NCBI RefSeq assembly: GCF_022539665.2
Contig: NC_081333.1
Coordinates: 11,840,971-11,904,970 of the forward strand
Length of the DNA: 64,000 bases
Direction: 5' to 3'
Origin: Daphnia carinata
Lineage: Eukaryota > Arthropoda > Branchiopoda > Diplostraca > Daphniidae
The translations under genes and the position numbers were made by a program. Shown here piece by piece: positions 31,288 through 42,480 of this stretch (the stretch's first letter is position 1; the number at the start of each line of letters is the position of its first letter). Below the pieces are notes generated by a model. That model was not told where the DNA came from. It saw nothing but the letters and a program-made list of their open reading frames with translations, and did not search any database.

Positions 31288-33627
31288 ATGCCCACCAACA
31301 GAAAGTATCGGCGTGATCAAAGTGAAGTCAGTTGTTGCCTAAAGTATCTCATATTTGGGTTCAATGTAATTTTCTGGGTAAGTAATCTGCAAACAAAGAC
31401 CTGTATTGACTTGAAATTACATCTCTTCTGCTTGCCCTGATTTAGCTGACTGGACTTGGTATTATGGCTGTGGGAATCTGGGCCTGGACGGAGAAAGATA
31501 CATTCAGCAACTTGCAAAGACTTACAAACGTGGCTTTAGATCCAGCATTCATTCTGATTGTCGCTGGAGCTGTTACCTTCATTATTGGGTTCACAGGCTG
31601 TGTTGGAGCACTAAGAGAAAACACTGTTCTTCTTTCAGCAGTATGAATCCTCGGATTACCATATGTGTATTGTTTGTTTTTTTTAACCAGTTTTTCATTG
31701 TTTTCAGTATGCTATCTTTCTTGCAATTCTTCTGTTGCTTGAAATGACAGCAGGAATTCTAGGTTTCATATTTAAAGATTGGGTAAGATATTAGCTTGAC
31801 TCTAAGCCTTATTGTATTTTCTGAACAATGTTTCTTTTTGCTTAGATAAAGCAGCAAGCCACTGGAGGATTTCAAGCATTCATTGTGCATTATCGAGATG
31901 ACCCAGATCAACAAAATCTAATTGATTGGATACAAGAGGGATGGGTACTACCATCCATTTTCTAATGTTTATATTTCCCAGTATTAATTGTGCCTTTATA
32001 GCTCCAATGCTGTGGCATCGAAGGACCCAAAGACTGGGATAGAAACATTTATTTCAACTGTTCATCAGCAGAAGTAGGAAGCAGAGAGGCTTGTGGTGTT
32101 CCTTTCAGCTGTTGCAAACCTCAACCAAATGTAAGCATGTTTGAGAAAAAATTTTGAATTTTACAATACTAAATGTAGTCATTAACAAGTATCTCTCTTT
32201 TATCAGGAGATTATAAAAAATAAGCAGTGCGGATACGACGTTAGGAAACCGGATTATGTAAATATCTTTTCCCTTCTCACACTTTTTTCTAGTTGCTTAA
32301 ACATTCCGTAATGCTTTTGTATCGCAAATTCACCGGGTTGGTAGCTAGTGGTTAGCAGGGTAACTAAGGCATTGGCAATGTACTTCAGCAAATGAAGCAA
32401 TGACGGGCAGAAGTATGTACAATTTGCTTTTTCTAAACATAATCTTCCCTGTGCATTGGCACACAGCGCAACGTAGAGACAAAATAATAATCTAGTATCT
32501 CTTTCTTGCCCATCCAACCATCAAAAAAGGAAAATGCAAATAGTGATCATACTTCTCCCCCAATCTTTATGAACTAATAATTTGTTAGATCTTCTTTTTT
32601 GTTTTTGTTTTCGGGTATTCCTCAAGTCACCCTTTCACGTTATGTATTGTGCTAAGTTCACACCTATGTTTCACCTTGGAAGCACTAGAATTTTACATAA
32701 GTGGTATTTGGGGCATATGGAATCTATAATTCTACCTTCTTTCAAACCCATTTTTTTTGTGTGCTTGGTTAATGTACAGCCGGGAGATCGGAGTATGGTT
32801 GTATACGACCGGGGCTGCTTGAGGGCAGGGGAGGATTGGGTTGAGGTTAACCTTATTCCAGTTGCTGGAGCAGCCGTGGGTATCGCCATCCTCCAGGTAT
32901 TAGTGATCTCATAGTGCTATCAGTGTAACTATCTTTAGGAAAAAAATTGAGCAACCAGGGCCCTTCATTTTAAGAGGTAAGTGGTAGGATTTATTTTGCT
33001 TTTTTGCATGGTATGATAGTAGGTCCTTATGATGGCACTATTGAACGAACTAATGTATTTAGTATCTATTGTTGGTCATGGTACGTGGGACTCTTTCGGT
33101 GGCTCGGACTGGTGCCGGTTCTTGAAAACTTACTGGTTACGGATTTCTTTCCTCCATTTCCATCTTCCATTGATGTAGCGTCAATACGTTATTCAAACAC
33201 CTCCACTCCTCCCTTTGATATCATCAGAACTATGACGTGGCGAAAATCATCAACGATAAAGGTTGCCTGCCAGCAGGAGAAGAATGGCTGGAACGGAATC
33301 TCCTTGTAGTAGCCGGTGTTGCTGTCGGCATAGCCTTCCTTCAGGTATTTTCTCTTGATGTTTATTCGGAGAGCGTGGGGAAGTGTATTTCTTCATTGGC
33401 AAAACAATGCTTATCAAATGGTATGTAAAATTGGAAATTCATCGTGAATCGATTCATGGAAATATCGTCAGTAATGCACGTTGCTGCTACAAAATGTTTG
33501 CATTTTTACGTAATGGCCCTGATCTAAATGGAACTGCGTTTTACTCTTATCGCAGATACTCGGGATTTGCTTTGCCCAAAATCTGCGTGCTGACATATTC
33601 GCCCAGAAGTCGAAGTGGGGTCGTTAA
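31288..33627 (+). CDS. TspanC8-type tetraspanin with alternative exon 7
   Basis: Spliced CDS of 275 aa. Exons: 31288-31377, 31446-31640, 31708-31782, 31846-31944, 32002-32130, 32207-32257, then either 32780-32896 or 33228-33344, and 33556-33627 (stop TAA). Every exon starts and ends in phase 0 with GT/AG borders. The protein has four membrane segments: TM1 with IFGFNVIFW, TM2 FILIVAGAVTFIIGF, TM3 IFLAILLLLEMTAGILGF, TM4 VAGAAVGIAILQILGI. GCVGALREN follows TM2 and the large loop has CCG and SCC motifs. The loop has eight cysteines (CC, C, C, CC, C, C), the signature of the Tspan5/14/17/33 group, whose members escort ADAM10 from the ER and thereby affect Notch cleavage. The start ATG gives MPTNRKYRRDQSEVSCC, matching the usual short cytoplasmic tail. 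Introns 1-5 are 57-76 bp. Promoter and UTR exons were not identified. Confidence 0.92.
32780..32896 (+). other. Tetraspanin alternative exon 7a
   Basis: A 117-bp, phase-0 exon (acceptor AATGTACAG, donor GTATTAG) encoding 39 residues from the end of the large loop into TM4, with motif DRGCLRAGEDW then VNLIPVAGAAVGIAILQ. It supplies the eighth loop cysteine. It is homologous over its whole length to exon 7b (22 of 39 residues identical by eye). Confidence 0.85.
33228..33344 (+). other. Tetraspanin alternative exon 7b
   Basis: Also 117 bp and phase 0 (acceptor ATCATCAG, donor GTATTTTC), encoding the same protein segment: NDKGCLPAGEEW then NLLVVAGVAVGIAFLQ. Equal length, equal phase and head-to-tail position 331 bp after exon 7a indicate tandem exon duplication with mutually exclusive use. 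Splicing either version to exon 8 (ILGICFAQNL) keeps the frame. Confidence 0.85.
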
Positions 33628-36600
33628 TGGAGACAAACAGAATCATCGGAGCGCTTCATAACATGGATCTGACTGCGTCCATTTTTATCCTCATCTGATT
33701 GCTGATCTTAATTTCCATTACCCCTCTCTTCCTTCGTATTGGCTGGTCTGCACGTCCATAACAGGGATTGTTGACTCTCACAATGGATTTCTCTTTGGTT
33801 GTAACTTAAAAGATACTTAAATTTTTAACTCTTCTGCGCACAGTTGTAGCAACAAGGTACCGAATTATTCGAACAAAACTATTTGTGCAGAGTTACGAGT
33901 TGAACAAAGCCGCTTGCAGTATTTTCGGCTCAGCCTCTCTAAATGAAGCGGCCCGCTTTGAATTGCGCCACGTTTAATAAGTTGGCGTCAAATTTCTGGG
34001 GGCACTAAGAAAAAAGGCAAACTAATATTCGCTAGATTGCAGATAGGCTAACTCTCGTTATCTTCTCAAAGCCTGTAAATCTCATCCTCTATGTAGTAAC
34101 TCATTGGTCTTGATCTTGGCCCGGGGATGATTCCTTGTTTTTACCCGGTAACACGCAAATATCTTGGCATTGAAGCTCTTTCCAAAATTCACTTTTGAAG
34201 TTTTGTCGTGGATGTCTTAGCCTGACTGAAGTTTCAAGTGATCTGAATGTTTTTATAGCCTCAACCGTTCAATACATTGTTTTTCTTTACATAGTCATCG
34301 CTTGGCTTACATTTTTTTTAACATAACCTACTGACTACAAATTCTCTACCTAAGTTAGCGGGCTTGATCTTTTTCTCTCGTTTCGAGTTGTTGTGTGGGT
34401 GTCATAGTATTGCCTGCGTGTCATTTTAGCTATCGTGCCGCCGTGAGGAAATTGGACAAAGCGGAAATCGAACACGGAACAACGAAATACAAGTGGAGGG
34501 CTATAATCACTGTGCCATGACTACACATCTCATATAAACTTGTCTCTGGTCGCCGTATGGCTTGTAATGGTATCTACGGTACTACGTTTTGGAAAAGTTT
34601 GGCACTGTGCCGAAGTTCGGGATTCCTGTGCTGTTTGCTCGAGTTTGAATCTTTTGGACTTCTTTTTTTACACGCGATTCTATCTACTTTAAGCAACCAC
34701 GTTAATTACCTAAACTTGATCTTATTAAGAATTTAAAAGATTCCTAATTTCCTTTTTGTTCATTGGTGGGATATTGACGAAATGTATCCTTTGCGGCTCA
34801 GGAGGCGTCGCCAAAAATTTTTTATTAAACTTTTTAAAGGGATCTTTCACAGTTTTTTTAAACCTTTATAATATGTAGTGGGAAGGGAAAGCTAACCAAA
34901 CTAAATTTTCTAAATAACTGAAATGTATGGCATACATGTCCACAGGCATTTTGGACGGTTAATTGTTTCATCGCCCGGAGTAATTGTTTGTCTTTTTATC
35001 CCATATGCACCTCCTTGCTTTTTCTTTGTACCTTTTTGTTTCGACAATTACGAGAAAATGCAATATTTTTGAGGAACGGAGCGCATCAGAAGTTAGAGGA
35101 GGGGAGATCAAATATCCGCCCGATCCTTTCGTTTTCTTCCTTTCACAGTTGGTGGCGAGACAGGGTAACGACATTGATCACGTAGTATTTTGTCAAACAT
35201 GAATGCAAACTCTCATCGCTATCCGATAAAGAGAAAAGTGAATTGCAGACAGACTTGTTTTTACGTTGTTGTTGGCTGTGCTCAACATTTGGAAACGTTT
35301 CTCTCGGACATAGGCGATTTAACGTGTGTTCATATATTTCTTTTTATATTCTATTCCCATCGTGTTACCGAAAGTCGAGACAGGCACGTAACTGATTTGA
35401 ATACTAATACTCGTTGTCTGGTATTTTCTAGCCGACAAATAGTCACATTAGACTGCGACTTGTCCGTCCCCTGTAGGCCATTCCAAGAGAAGGTGAATCC
35501 TATCTATAGAATACGTCATGGTATTGGCTATGACTCAACATTCCTGTCACCAACAGCAGATTTAGAAACGAAAAATTGTGTTACCATGATGACACGATGA
35601 TGCTGTCATTTTGTTACTAATTAATATGTCGGTTGCTGATAAGAGTTGGATCACGACGTAAGAAAGTCAGGACTTGCCAAGTAAGATTAAGTCCTTCCCC
35701 TGCAACGGACGAACGAAGCGAAAAGTAGTGAAAAAGAAAAAAAAAGAGAATAGCGGTATGCGTCAAAGTCTATTTATTTTTTCCGGTTGCGTCCCAGTGT
35801 TCCAGTACATAAAAGATCTCGTTAAGTATCACGGAATGTATACCAAAAACAGTTACTACGTTCGAAAGTGTTGATTTTCTATAGAAACCAAGGGGTCACG
35901 TGCACCAACTAGATCCGGGAAATTTCCCAAATTTACGATAGGAAGTGAAACACTAGATTACTTACTTTGATCCATCTGTCTTCCGAGTGAAAAATGATAG
36001 CGTCTAAGTATGCATCTCTATAATCATGTCTATCGTATCTATAATCGTAATTCAACAAATCAGGTTCATGAAAGATTGATGTGAGAACGGCAAGTGTTCT
36101 ATGGTAGGGAGGACAAGGAGGTTTCTATGGTAGAGGTGTATGAAATTGGTGTTGACGAATAACTATGATAGTGAACCCTGGTGCCCATCGCAAACGCATG
36201 CTATCTTAAAAGTCGAGCGGAAGAAGGTCTACACGTATCAAGCAGAAGACACGAGAGATAAGTTATCCGTTTGTGATGACCGTTGAGCCGTATATTCAAT
36301 GTAGGCTGTGAAACTCCGTAGAAATGAATTGAGTATAACTATAAATAAATGGATTAAACGAAAGTCGGATAAAAGGTAATAAACTTCTTTTATTATTTGC
36401 GCTCCGCATGCCATTGTTGCGGCCCTCTCCTTGGCTTTCTGATCCTGAAATAGATGCAGAGGTCTAACCAAAGGCACCACTATATTATTGTGTTGCATAT
36501 CCACCAAAGAAAATGGCTTTAAATTTTAACATGACGGATCTGATATGAAGATTAATCAGGTTCGCATCGGAATCTCCAACGCGAAAATCTAGCAGTCATT

Positions 36601-37002
36601 GCTGTGTAACATTCTAATGATAGGAATGGGTAAGAACTTCAATTACAATTGTACTGTGACCTCAGTTCAACTGTACCAACACCGTTGAAAAGGTTAAGCA
36701 GCCGTCTGCGTTTTTCACTTCGATAGTTTAAGTTAATCTTGCTTCATTTTCATTTTAATGAGTCTAATTTGGAAGGCCGGAATTTTTATTTTCGTATCCG
36801 TTTCCAGAACTGAGAGCCAATCGCTGTTGTGACCTAACACCTTGCAGCGAGTCCGCGGAACAGCGATGCGCAGCGGGAATCACGTGACAATCTGGAAGCC
36901 AATAAGATGATAGTGGAGGCAGTTAGCGTGGACGGCAGGACTGGCTTTTAGGCCAGTGGATCCATCGCAACGGCTCGCAGTCTATGACCGCAAGCGCTAA
37001 TC
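33628..37002. other. Intergenic region between the tetraspanin and the KEN-domain gene
   Basis: No exon recognised. The left part holds the 3' UTR of the tetraspanin (no clear AATAAA found close to the stop). A possible tRNA-derived element lies at about 34460-34525. The right end is the probable promoter of the next gene: a TCACGTGA E-box (36880-36887) and a CCAAT box (36899-36903) lie about 100-120 bp upstream of its start codon, with no clear TATA box. Confidence 0.5.
34460..34525 (-). repeat. Possible tRNA-derived (SINE-like) element
   Basis: On the minus strand, TGGCACAGTGA (34507-34517) resembles a tRNA A-box and GTGTTCGATTTC (34464-34475) resembles a B-box, about 31 nt apart, close to tRNA spacing. 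The T-stem and acceptor stem do not pair well, so it is not an intact tRNA gene. A decayed SINE or tRNA pseudogene is the best guess; chance similarity is possible. Confidence 0.3.
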
Positions 37003-38620
37003 ATGGCCGCACCGAATCAGCCAGAGTGGACCACCCTCGGAAAATTAAGCCTACCCAAATCCGCCCAAACGAACGCCAAAAGTGTAGAAGTTCTCGTCTT
37101 CCAGGGACTTTACGATGGTAAAATTCCAGTCACTATTAAGCGAGCCAAAAAGTCGCTTAGCGTAGTCGACAAGAAAATCCTTAAGGACATCAATCATCCG
37201 ATCATCACACGTTATTACACCACCGAAGCTGACGAGGAATTCTAGTACGATCGTATCATTTTTTTTTTTTTTTTTACGTCTTTTTATTTTGAAAAATGAA
37301 AATCCTTTTCGATGTTTTGTCTGAGCACCTGTGTCTCTTAAATCTTAACAGCTACATTGCGACGGAAATATCTACGGACACGTTGGAAGTTCTGGCTCTA
37401 AAGGGAGTCGAAGGTCGAAAGAATACGGAATCAGAATCCACTAAACCAGCGGTGGGCACTCACAAGGATGTTCTTCACCAAATCACTCGAGCTGTTGCCT
37501 ACCTTCACAACAAGAAAATGATCCATGGAAACATCAATCCACAAAGTATTGTGATTTGCGAACAACCACCCACACTGAATGATCTTAAACCTTCACCTAG
37601 AGCCAAATTAGCCAATTTCGAAGTCGAAGGGTATGCATTTCTTAAAATTTTCTTTCTTTTTTGCATTCGTTTTTCATTTTTTACATTTGTCATGAATATT
37701 CACAGGGCTCGCGACGGTTGGAAAGCGCCTGAGTACGAACTGAAACCAGAGGATTTATCGCCGGCTTCTGATGTAATACTGCATCTATAATCAATTCGAA
37801 TAAGATACATTAACAATAATGTAAGATTTAATGTAACAGATATTTTCATTGGGCATCGTCTTTGCATACTTGCTTTCCAATGGTCTACATCCTTTTGGTC
37901 CTGTTCATCTCCAACAGAGCAAGTACGAGCAACTTCCTTTAAAACACTATTTTATTGATATAGCCTATTGAACGTGAAAGTACGAAAAGCCGATGAAGTA
38001 TTCTTTTTGGATTTCTCCACCTGTCTGAGGAGAAGCTGAACGATCCGAATGCCGTTGATCTTATGAAGCGGATGCTCGATAGCGATCCAACAACTCGAAT
38101 TACCATAAAAGGTGTCCTTGGTCATCCTTACTTCATGGGAGCCGAGGAAGCCGTAGCATTCATCTGCAAAGCGGTCGATGAGGTTCTGAAACCCGAAATG
38201 AATTTGGTTAACGAAGGAGGCAAAAGTTCTATCATCAATGAACTGAAGAACGGCGAACAGCCCATCATTCGGGGTTACTGGAAACAATACCTAACGCCTT
38301 ACGTACGGAAATTGATTGAACGTCGTAGTTACGATGCCAAATCGTTGCCTGGGCTGCTGTTAGCCATCAGGGACAAGGTATGCATCGTAAAAGACAAGGC
38401 TAAAGTCAATCGTGAAATTTTATTACCTTGGGCGTGTTTTCTTTGCGTCTGGCGACTTATTTCTTTGCAGGCGGTCCAGTATGCAGATCAGTCACCTGAA
38501 GTCAAGGCTGAATTCGGAAGTAAACCAGAAGGTTACTGGATTTACTGGTCGACATTGTTTCCTTCTTTACTCATCCACACGTGGAGAGTTGTGGCGGGTC
38601 GACTTGGATCGAATATTTGA
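37003..38620 (+). CDS. IRE1/RNase L-like pseudokinase with KEN domain
   Basis: Six exons: 37003-37244, 37352-37630, 37706-37772, 37840-37922, 37999-38377, 38471-38620; 399 aa. The protein starts directly in a kinase N-lobe with no signal peptide, sensor domain or membrane segment, so it is probably cytosolic. Residues 1-85 are the N-lobe (VTIKRAKK carries the VAVK-type Lys). HGNINPQ is the catalytic loop, LANFEVEG the DFG region, GWKAPE the APE motif, ASDIFSLGIVFAYLLSNG helix F, SNILFG and RMLDSDPTTRITIKG the end of the C-lobe. The KEN nuclease domain follows (RRSYDAKSLPGLLLAIRDK, then FPSLLIHTWR). IRE1 and RNase L use this pair for dimer-controlled RNA cleavage. Here HRD is HGN, DFG is NFE, the Gly-loop is lost, and the KEN catalytic His appears as Gln, so both activities are doubtful. 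The exon 5 acceptor (GATGAAG) is weak; it was chosen because only this junction restores the conserved SNILFG frame. Confidence 0.82.
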
Positions 38621-39776
38621 TTTCTTGTTTTGTTTTTCTTTATATTCTCCTTGAATTTCTTTTTCTTGCTATTTCTACATTTTCAAATTAGTAGTAGGTA
38701 GAGACAGAAAAATAGGGCAAACCAATCAGCACTATGTAACTGCTTTAATTTTGTTGTGGGAGGAAACGAAAATAAATCGACATCATGTGCTGCCGTTCTA
38801 ATGTTTAACAGGCTTTCGTTTTCGACAAGCCAAATGCCCACCACTGAAGACATGAGGGGGAGGAAAAGCAAGGTCTTGACAATCTAATCGGAAAAGCGGC
38901 TGCTTCTTGAGGCCAAGAATAGAGCGTTTATTGATCCACGGTTGAGGTGACAATAACAAACTAGGATCAGCTGTTTCTAAACAAGTTTACGACTTTACCA
39001 AGTCGACAACATCTCCAGTGGCAACTGTCGACCGATAGTTAAACAATACAATGAAACGCACAGTAGAATGCCAGAAATGTATGGTATTTTATGCTGTGTT
39101 CTCTTTTTCTTTGTCTTTTTTTGACACCAGTAGAAAGGAAATGTATCCTTGTGTGTTGAAACTGAACGCTAAAAGTCTTTCTCTTTTTTTTGCTACGTTG
39201 AGCCAGACCAATACATCAGGATTGCGTAGTGTCGTTTGCCAAGAAAGATAAGAGGTAAAACCTGCTACTGATTCCACGAACGGAATGTTCTCTCCATATG
39301 CAAGTGTTGGTCTGAGCCGTCATTGCTGTCGACGCTCTTGACATGTCTTCCACAAGGAATGCATCAGGTCAGTTGAGACTAGAGAAAATCCCGACATATG
39401 GCGTTCAACCAAAGTGTTGGTCGTAAAACCGTGTAAATGGAAATTACAGCGGGGTGTGTATGTTTGTTATAAATAACTTATCAAAATCACGTCCAAACGA
39501 TGAGGTTTAACGAACGGGAAAAAGATCTTGGATAATGTCTGGCATTACGGCGTTATGATAAAAAACACTTTTTTGGCGAGCTGACAATTCAGATTAATAT
39601 ATGGTTCATCTCGTTAGAGATATTACGGTATTTGAAACATCTACTGACACTCATTTATCTTTGAAATATGTCGAATAATTCTATTTATTTCTTTGTCTCC
39701 ATACAAATAATTATGAATAAAATATGTTGTACAAGAATTGGTCGTCAACAGAGGCACAGCATTGTTTAGTACCCGA
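38621..39776. other. Intergenic region, no gene seen
   Basis: Holds the 3' flank of the KEN-domain gene on the left and the 3' end of the first cuticle gene on the right (minus-strand AATAAA at 39684-39689). Short frames here lack recognisable domains. Confidence 0.5.
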
Positions 39777-40561
39777 TTAGTACTGCTTAGATGATTTGTA
39801 ATTGTTTTGGTAAGAGGCCTTTGGATAAGCAGATGGAGCTGGGTATTTATCTGTCATGTACGGAGTAGATGGGTAGCTTGGTGGGTATTCAGCCTTGTAT
39901 GAAGGGGCATTGTATGAGGGGGTAGGATAAGGGTAAGAAGAAGGAGCCTTGTATGAGGGGTTGGGTGAAGAGTAAGAAGAAGAACCCTTGTACGGAGCCG
40001 GTGCGTAGTTGTCGCCGTACTTGGGTTCTCCGGTATATTGCACGTCAGCAACGTATCCGTAAGAATCGGCCTTGTAGTTGACGGTCTGAGTTGTGCCATC
40101 GGGGAGATAGACGAAGTAGGATCCCTTAACGTTTCCATAGCCGTCACTAGACTCTTGTTGGCCGAAGTTGGTGTATGTATAGTCATCCTTTACTTTATAG
40201 GCGAAGTCGTAGGGTTGTGGAGACTATGAGAAAAGGGATGCAAATGTATAAGCTATCATGGTTCTTGCAACACTAAGTAATAACACTTACCGCATAATAG
40301 TCGGGGCCAGAATAATCTTTCTTGTTTTGATTGTAATCATTGTTGTAGTCTTGCTTGTTGTCCTTTTTGTAGCCCTGACCGTAGTTCATCGGCTGGTAAC
40401 CATCACCTTTGGCGTAGGGGTCGTTTTGGTATACTCCACCAGCGGCAGCAACGGCAACAAGAGCGGCGAAAAGGAAAATCTTTTTCAAAATATTAACAAT
40501 GAAACGAGTAAAAACGAGAATGTATGGATGACTTTTGAAAAAGAAGTTGGTTTACCTTCAT
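39777..40561 (-). CDS. RR cuticle protein A1 (chitin-binding, Tyr/Pro-rich)
   Basis: Exons on the minus strand: 40556-40561 (Met-Lys), 40291-40479, 39777-40223; 213 aa. Residues 1-16 (MKIFLFAALVAVAAAG) are a signal peptide. Residues 17-65 are rich in Tyr, Lys, Asp and Asn (GQGYKKDNKQDYNNDYNQNK). Residues 66-134 are an RR-consensus chitin-binding domain (Pfam Chitin_bind_4): PYDFAYKVKDDYTYTNFGQQ, GSYFVYLPDG, VNYKADSYGYVADV. The tail has SSYPYPTPSY-type repeats ending KSSKQY. RR proteins are secreted by epidermis and bind chitin through aromatic residues of this beta-sheet domain; Tyr-rich arms are sites of cross-linking or elastic behaviour. The domain is nearer to RR-2 and pro-resilin than to RR-1, judged by eye. 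Minus-strand AATAAA at 39684-39689. Confidence 0.92.
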
Positions 40562-40617
40562 GTTGGAGCTGAGAGAGTTCAAATGAAACTATGCTCTTTC
40601 GATGACTCCATCTGGGG

Positions 40618-40625
40618 TTTATATA
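40618..40625 (-). promoter_or_regulatory. TATA box of cuticle gene A1
   Basis: TATATAAA on the minus strand, 57 nt upstream of the ATG, implying a 5' UTR of roughly 30 nt. The same box is found at matching places in all five cluster A genes. Confidence 0.8.
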
Positions 40626-41644
40626 CCGCGCTTCTTGTATGAATTTGCTTTTATCCTCGGCTGGACTCGTTTTCGACACAAGCGCTGTCTGTTTCTCAAA
40701 CCGGTGCATTACTACACTCCGCTATTGCATTACACAACTTCGTTCTCATTTAAATCGACATATTTGGACAAAGGCTTTTTGCCTCTCTGTGTGCGAGAAA
40801 GTAGTCACCTCGAACCAAAAATACATCAAAAGTATTTGTTTCAATCAAACGGCTATATTTAGTTTAATTATTCAGCAAACCTTTACTGACAAACGCATTT
40901 ACGGCTTACAAGTCATGCAAACTGCCCTTTCATTTTGACGGTCACGGTTTGTTAATGCATGATTGTTTCTGTCGCATAATTTCTCTCCTCAATAGTCGTA
41001 TGCTTTTTAGCTTACGCTATATTGAGAATGGATTTACACATTTTCAGTACCGAGGCATCAAATACAAATAGCATTTAACCATACATCTAGTTCAGGTTAC
41101 ACTGGAAATTCTTCGTATTACGTATGCGACTATTTCACTTTGATCTCCATGGTTTCGATGAATTGTACTACCATTTCTCCGGTAAAATGCATTGCACAGA
41201 TGTTGATTTGCAAGAAATAGTGACCTTCAGTGAATTTCTGTGGTGAAATGGACATTGGATAACGAAAAAAGTCTATAAAGCTAGTAGCTTAAGAAGCACT
41301 CGAAAAAACGAAATAAATTCTTTTGTTGTAGCAAAGAATGAGTTTCAGCAAAAGCTAAGGAATTATTTTATTTCAACATTATGGATTATTTAAAAGAATT
41401 TACCTCGAAGATTTCTGTTTAATCATCAGGTAGCCATCAAAATCTGATTCGTTTTGGATTTTATTATTTTCAAGCTTAAATAATTGTAATATGTGGTATA
41501 AGATCTCATCTTTCACAAATATAAGGAACACATCATTTTTAGATATCTTCTTTTTATTCCTTAATCTCTAATCAAATAATTATGGATAACATACGTTGTA
41601 CAAGAATTCGTCGTCAGAATGGCACAGCATTGTTTAGTACTGGT

Positions 41645-42415
41645 TTAGTACTTTTTGGGTGGTTTGTAATCGTTTTGGTAAGAGGTCGTTGGATAAGCTG
41701 AGGGAGTTGGGTATTTATCCGTCATGTACGGAGTAGATGGGTACATTGGTGGGTATTCAGCCTTGTATGAAGGGGTAGGATAAGGGTAAGAAGAAGGAGC
41801 CTTGTATGAGGGCTTGGGTGAAGGGTAAGAAGAAGCACCCTTGTACGGAGCCGGAGCATAGTTGTCCTCGTACTTGGGTTCTCCGGTATATTGCACGTCA
41901 GCAACGTATCCGTAAGAATCGGCCTTGTAGTTGACGGTCTGAGTTGTGCCATCGGGGAGATAGACGAAGTAGGATCCCTTAACGTTTCCATAGCCGTCAC
42001 TAGACTCTTGTTGGCCGAAGTTGGTGTATGTATAGTCATCCTTTACTTTATAGGCGAAGTCGTAGGGTTGTGGAGACTATGAGAAAAGGGATGCAAATGT
42101 ATAAGCTATCATGGTTCTTGCAACACTAAGTAATAACACTTACCGCATAATAGTCGGGGCCAGAATAATCTTTCTTGTTTTGATTGTAATCATTGTTGTA
42201 GTCTTGCTTGTTGTCCTTTTTGTAGCCCTGACCGTAGTTCATCGGCTGGTAATAATCACTTTTGGCGTAGGGGTCGTTTTGGTATACTCCACCAGCGGCA
42301 GCAACGGCGATAAGAGCGGCGAAAAGGAAAATCTTTTTCAAATTATTAACAAAGCAATGAGTAAAAAGAAGAAATGAATGGATGACTTTTGAAGAAGAAG
42401 TTGGTATACCTTCAT
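41645..42415 (-). CDS. RR cuticle protein A2
   Basis: Exons: 42410-42415, 42144-42332, 41645-42076; 208 aa. The signal peptide reads MKIFLFAALIAVAAAG. The RR domain matches A1 (VKDDYTYTNFGQQESS, LPDGTTQTV) and the arm differs slightly (YAKSDYYQPMNYGQGY). The tail is five residues shorter than in A1, lacking the NAPSY unit, and ends SYQNDYKPPKKY, the same ending as A4. Intron 1 is 77 bp and starts GTATAC instead of GTAAAC. Minus-strand AATAAA at 41553-41558. Confidence 0.92.
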
Positions 42416-42472
42416 GTTGGAGCTGCGAGAGGTTCAAATGAAACTATGCTCTTTCGATGATTTCATCTGGGG

Positions 42473-42480
42473 TTTATATA
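42473..42480 (-). promoter_or_regulatory. TATA box of cuticle gene A2
   Basis: TATATAAA on the minus strand, 58 nt upstream of the start codon. Confidence 0.8.

Noticed and set aside
37923-37998. Possible frameshift in the KEN-domain gene (a missing T in TTCTTTTTGG)
   Set aside because: A normal GT/AG intron ending at GATGAAG gives the conserved SNILFG segment without any sequence error, so a pseudogene or indel is not needed.
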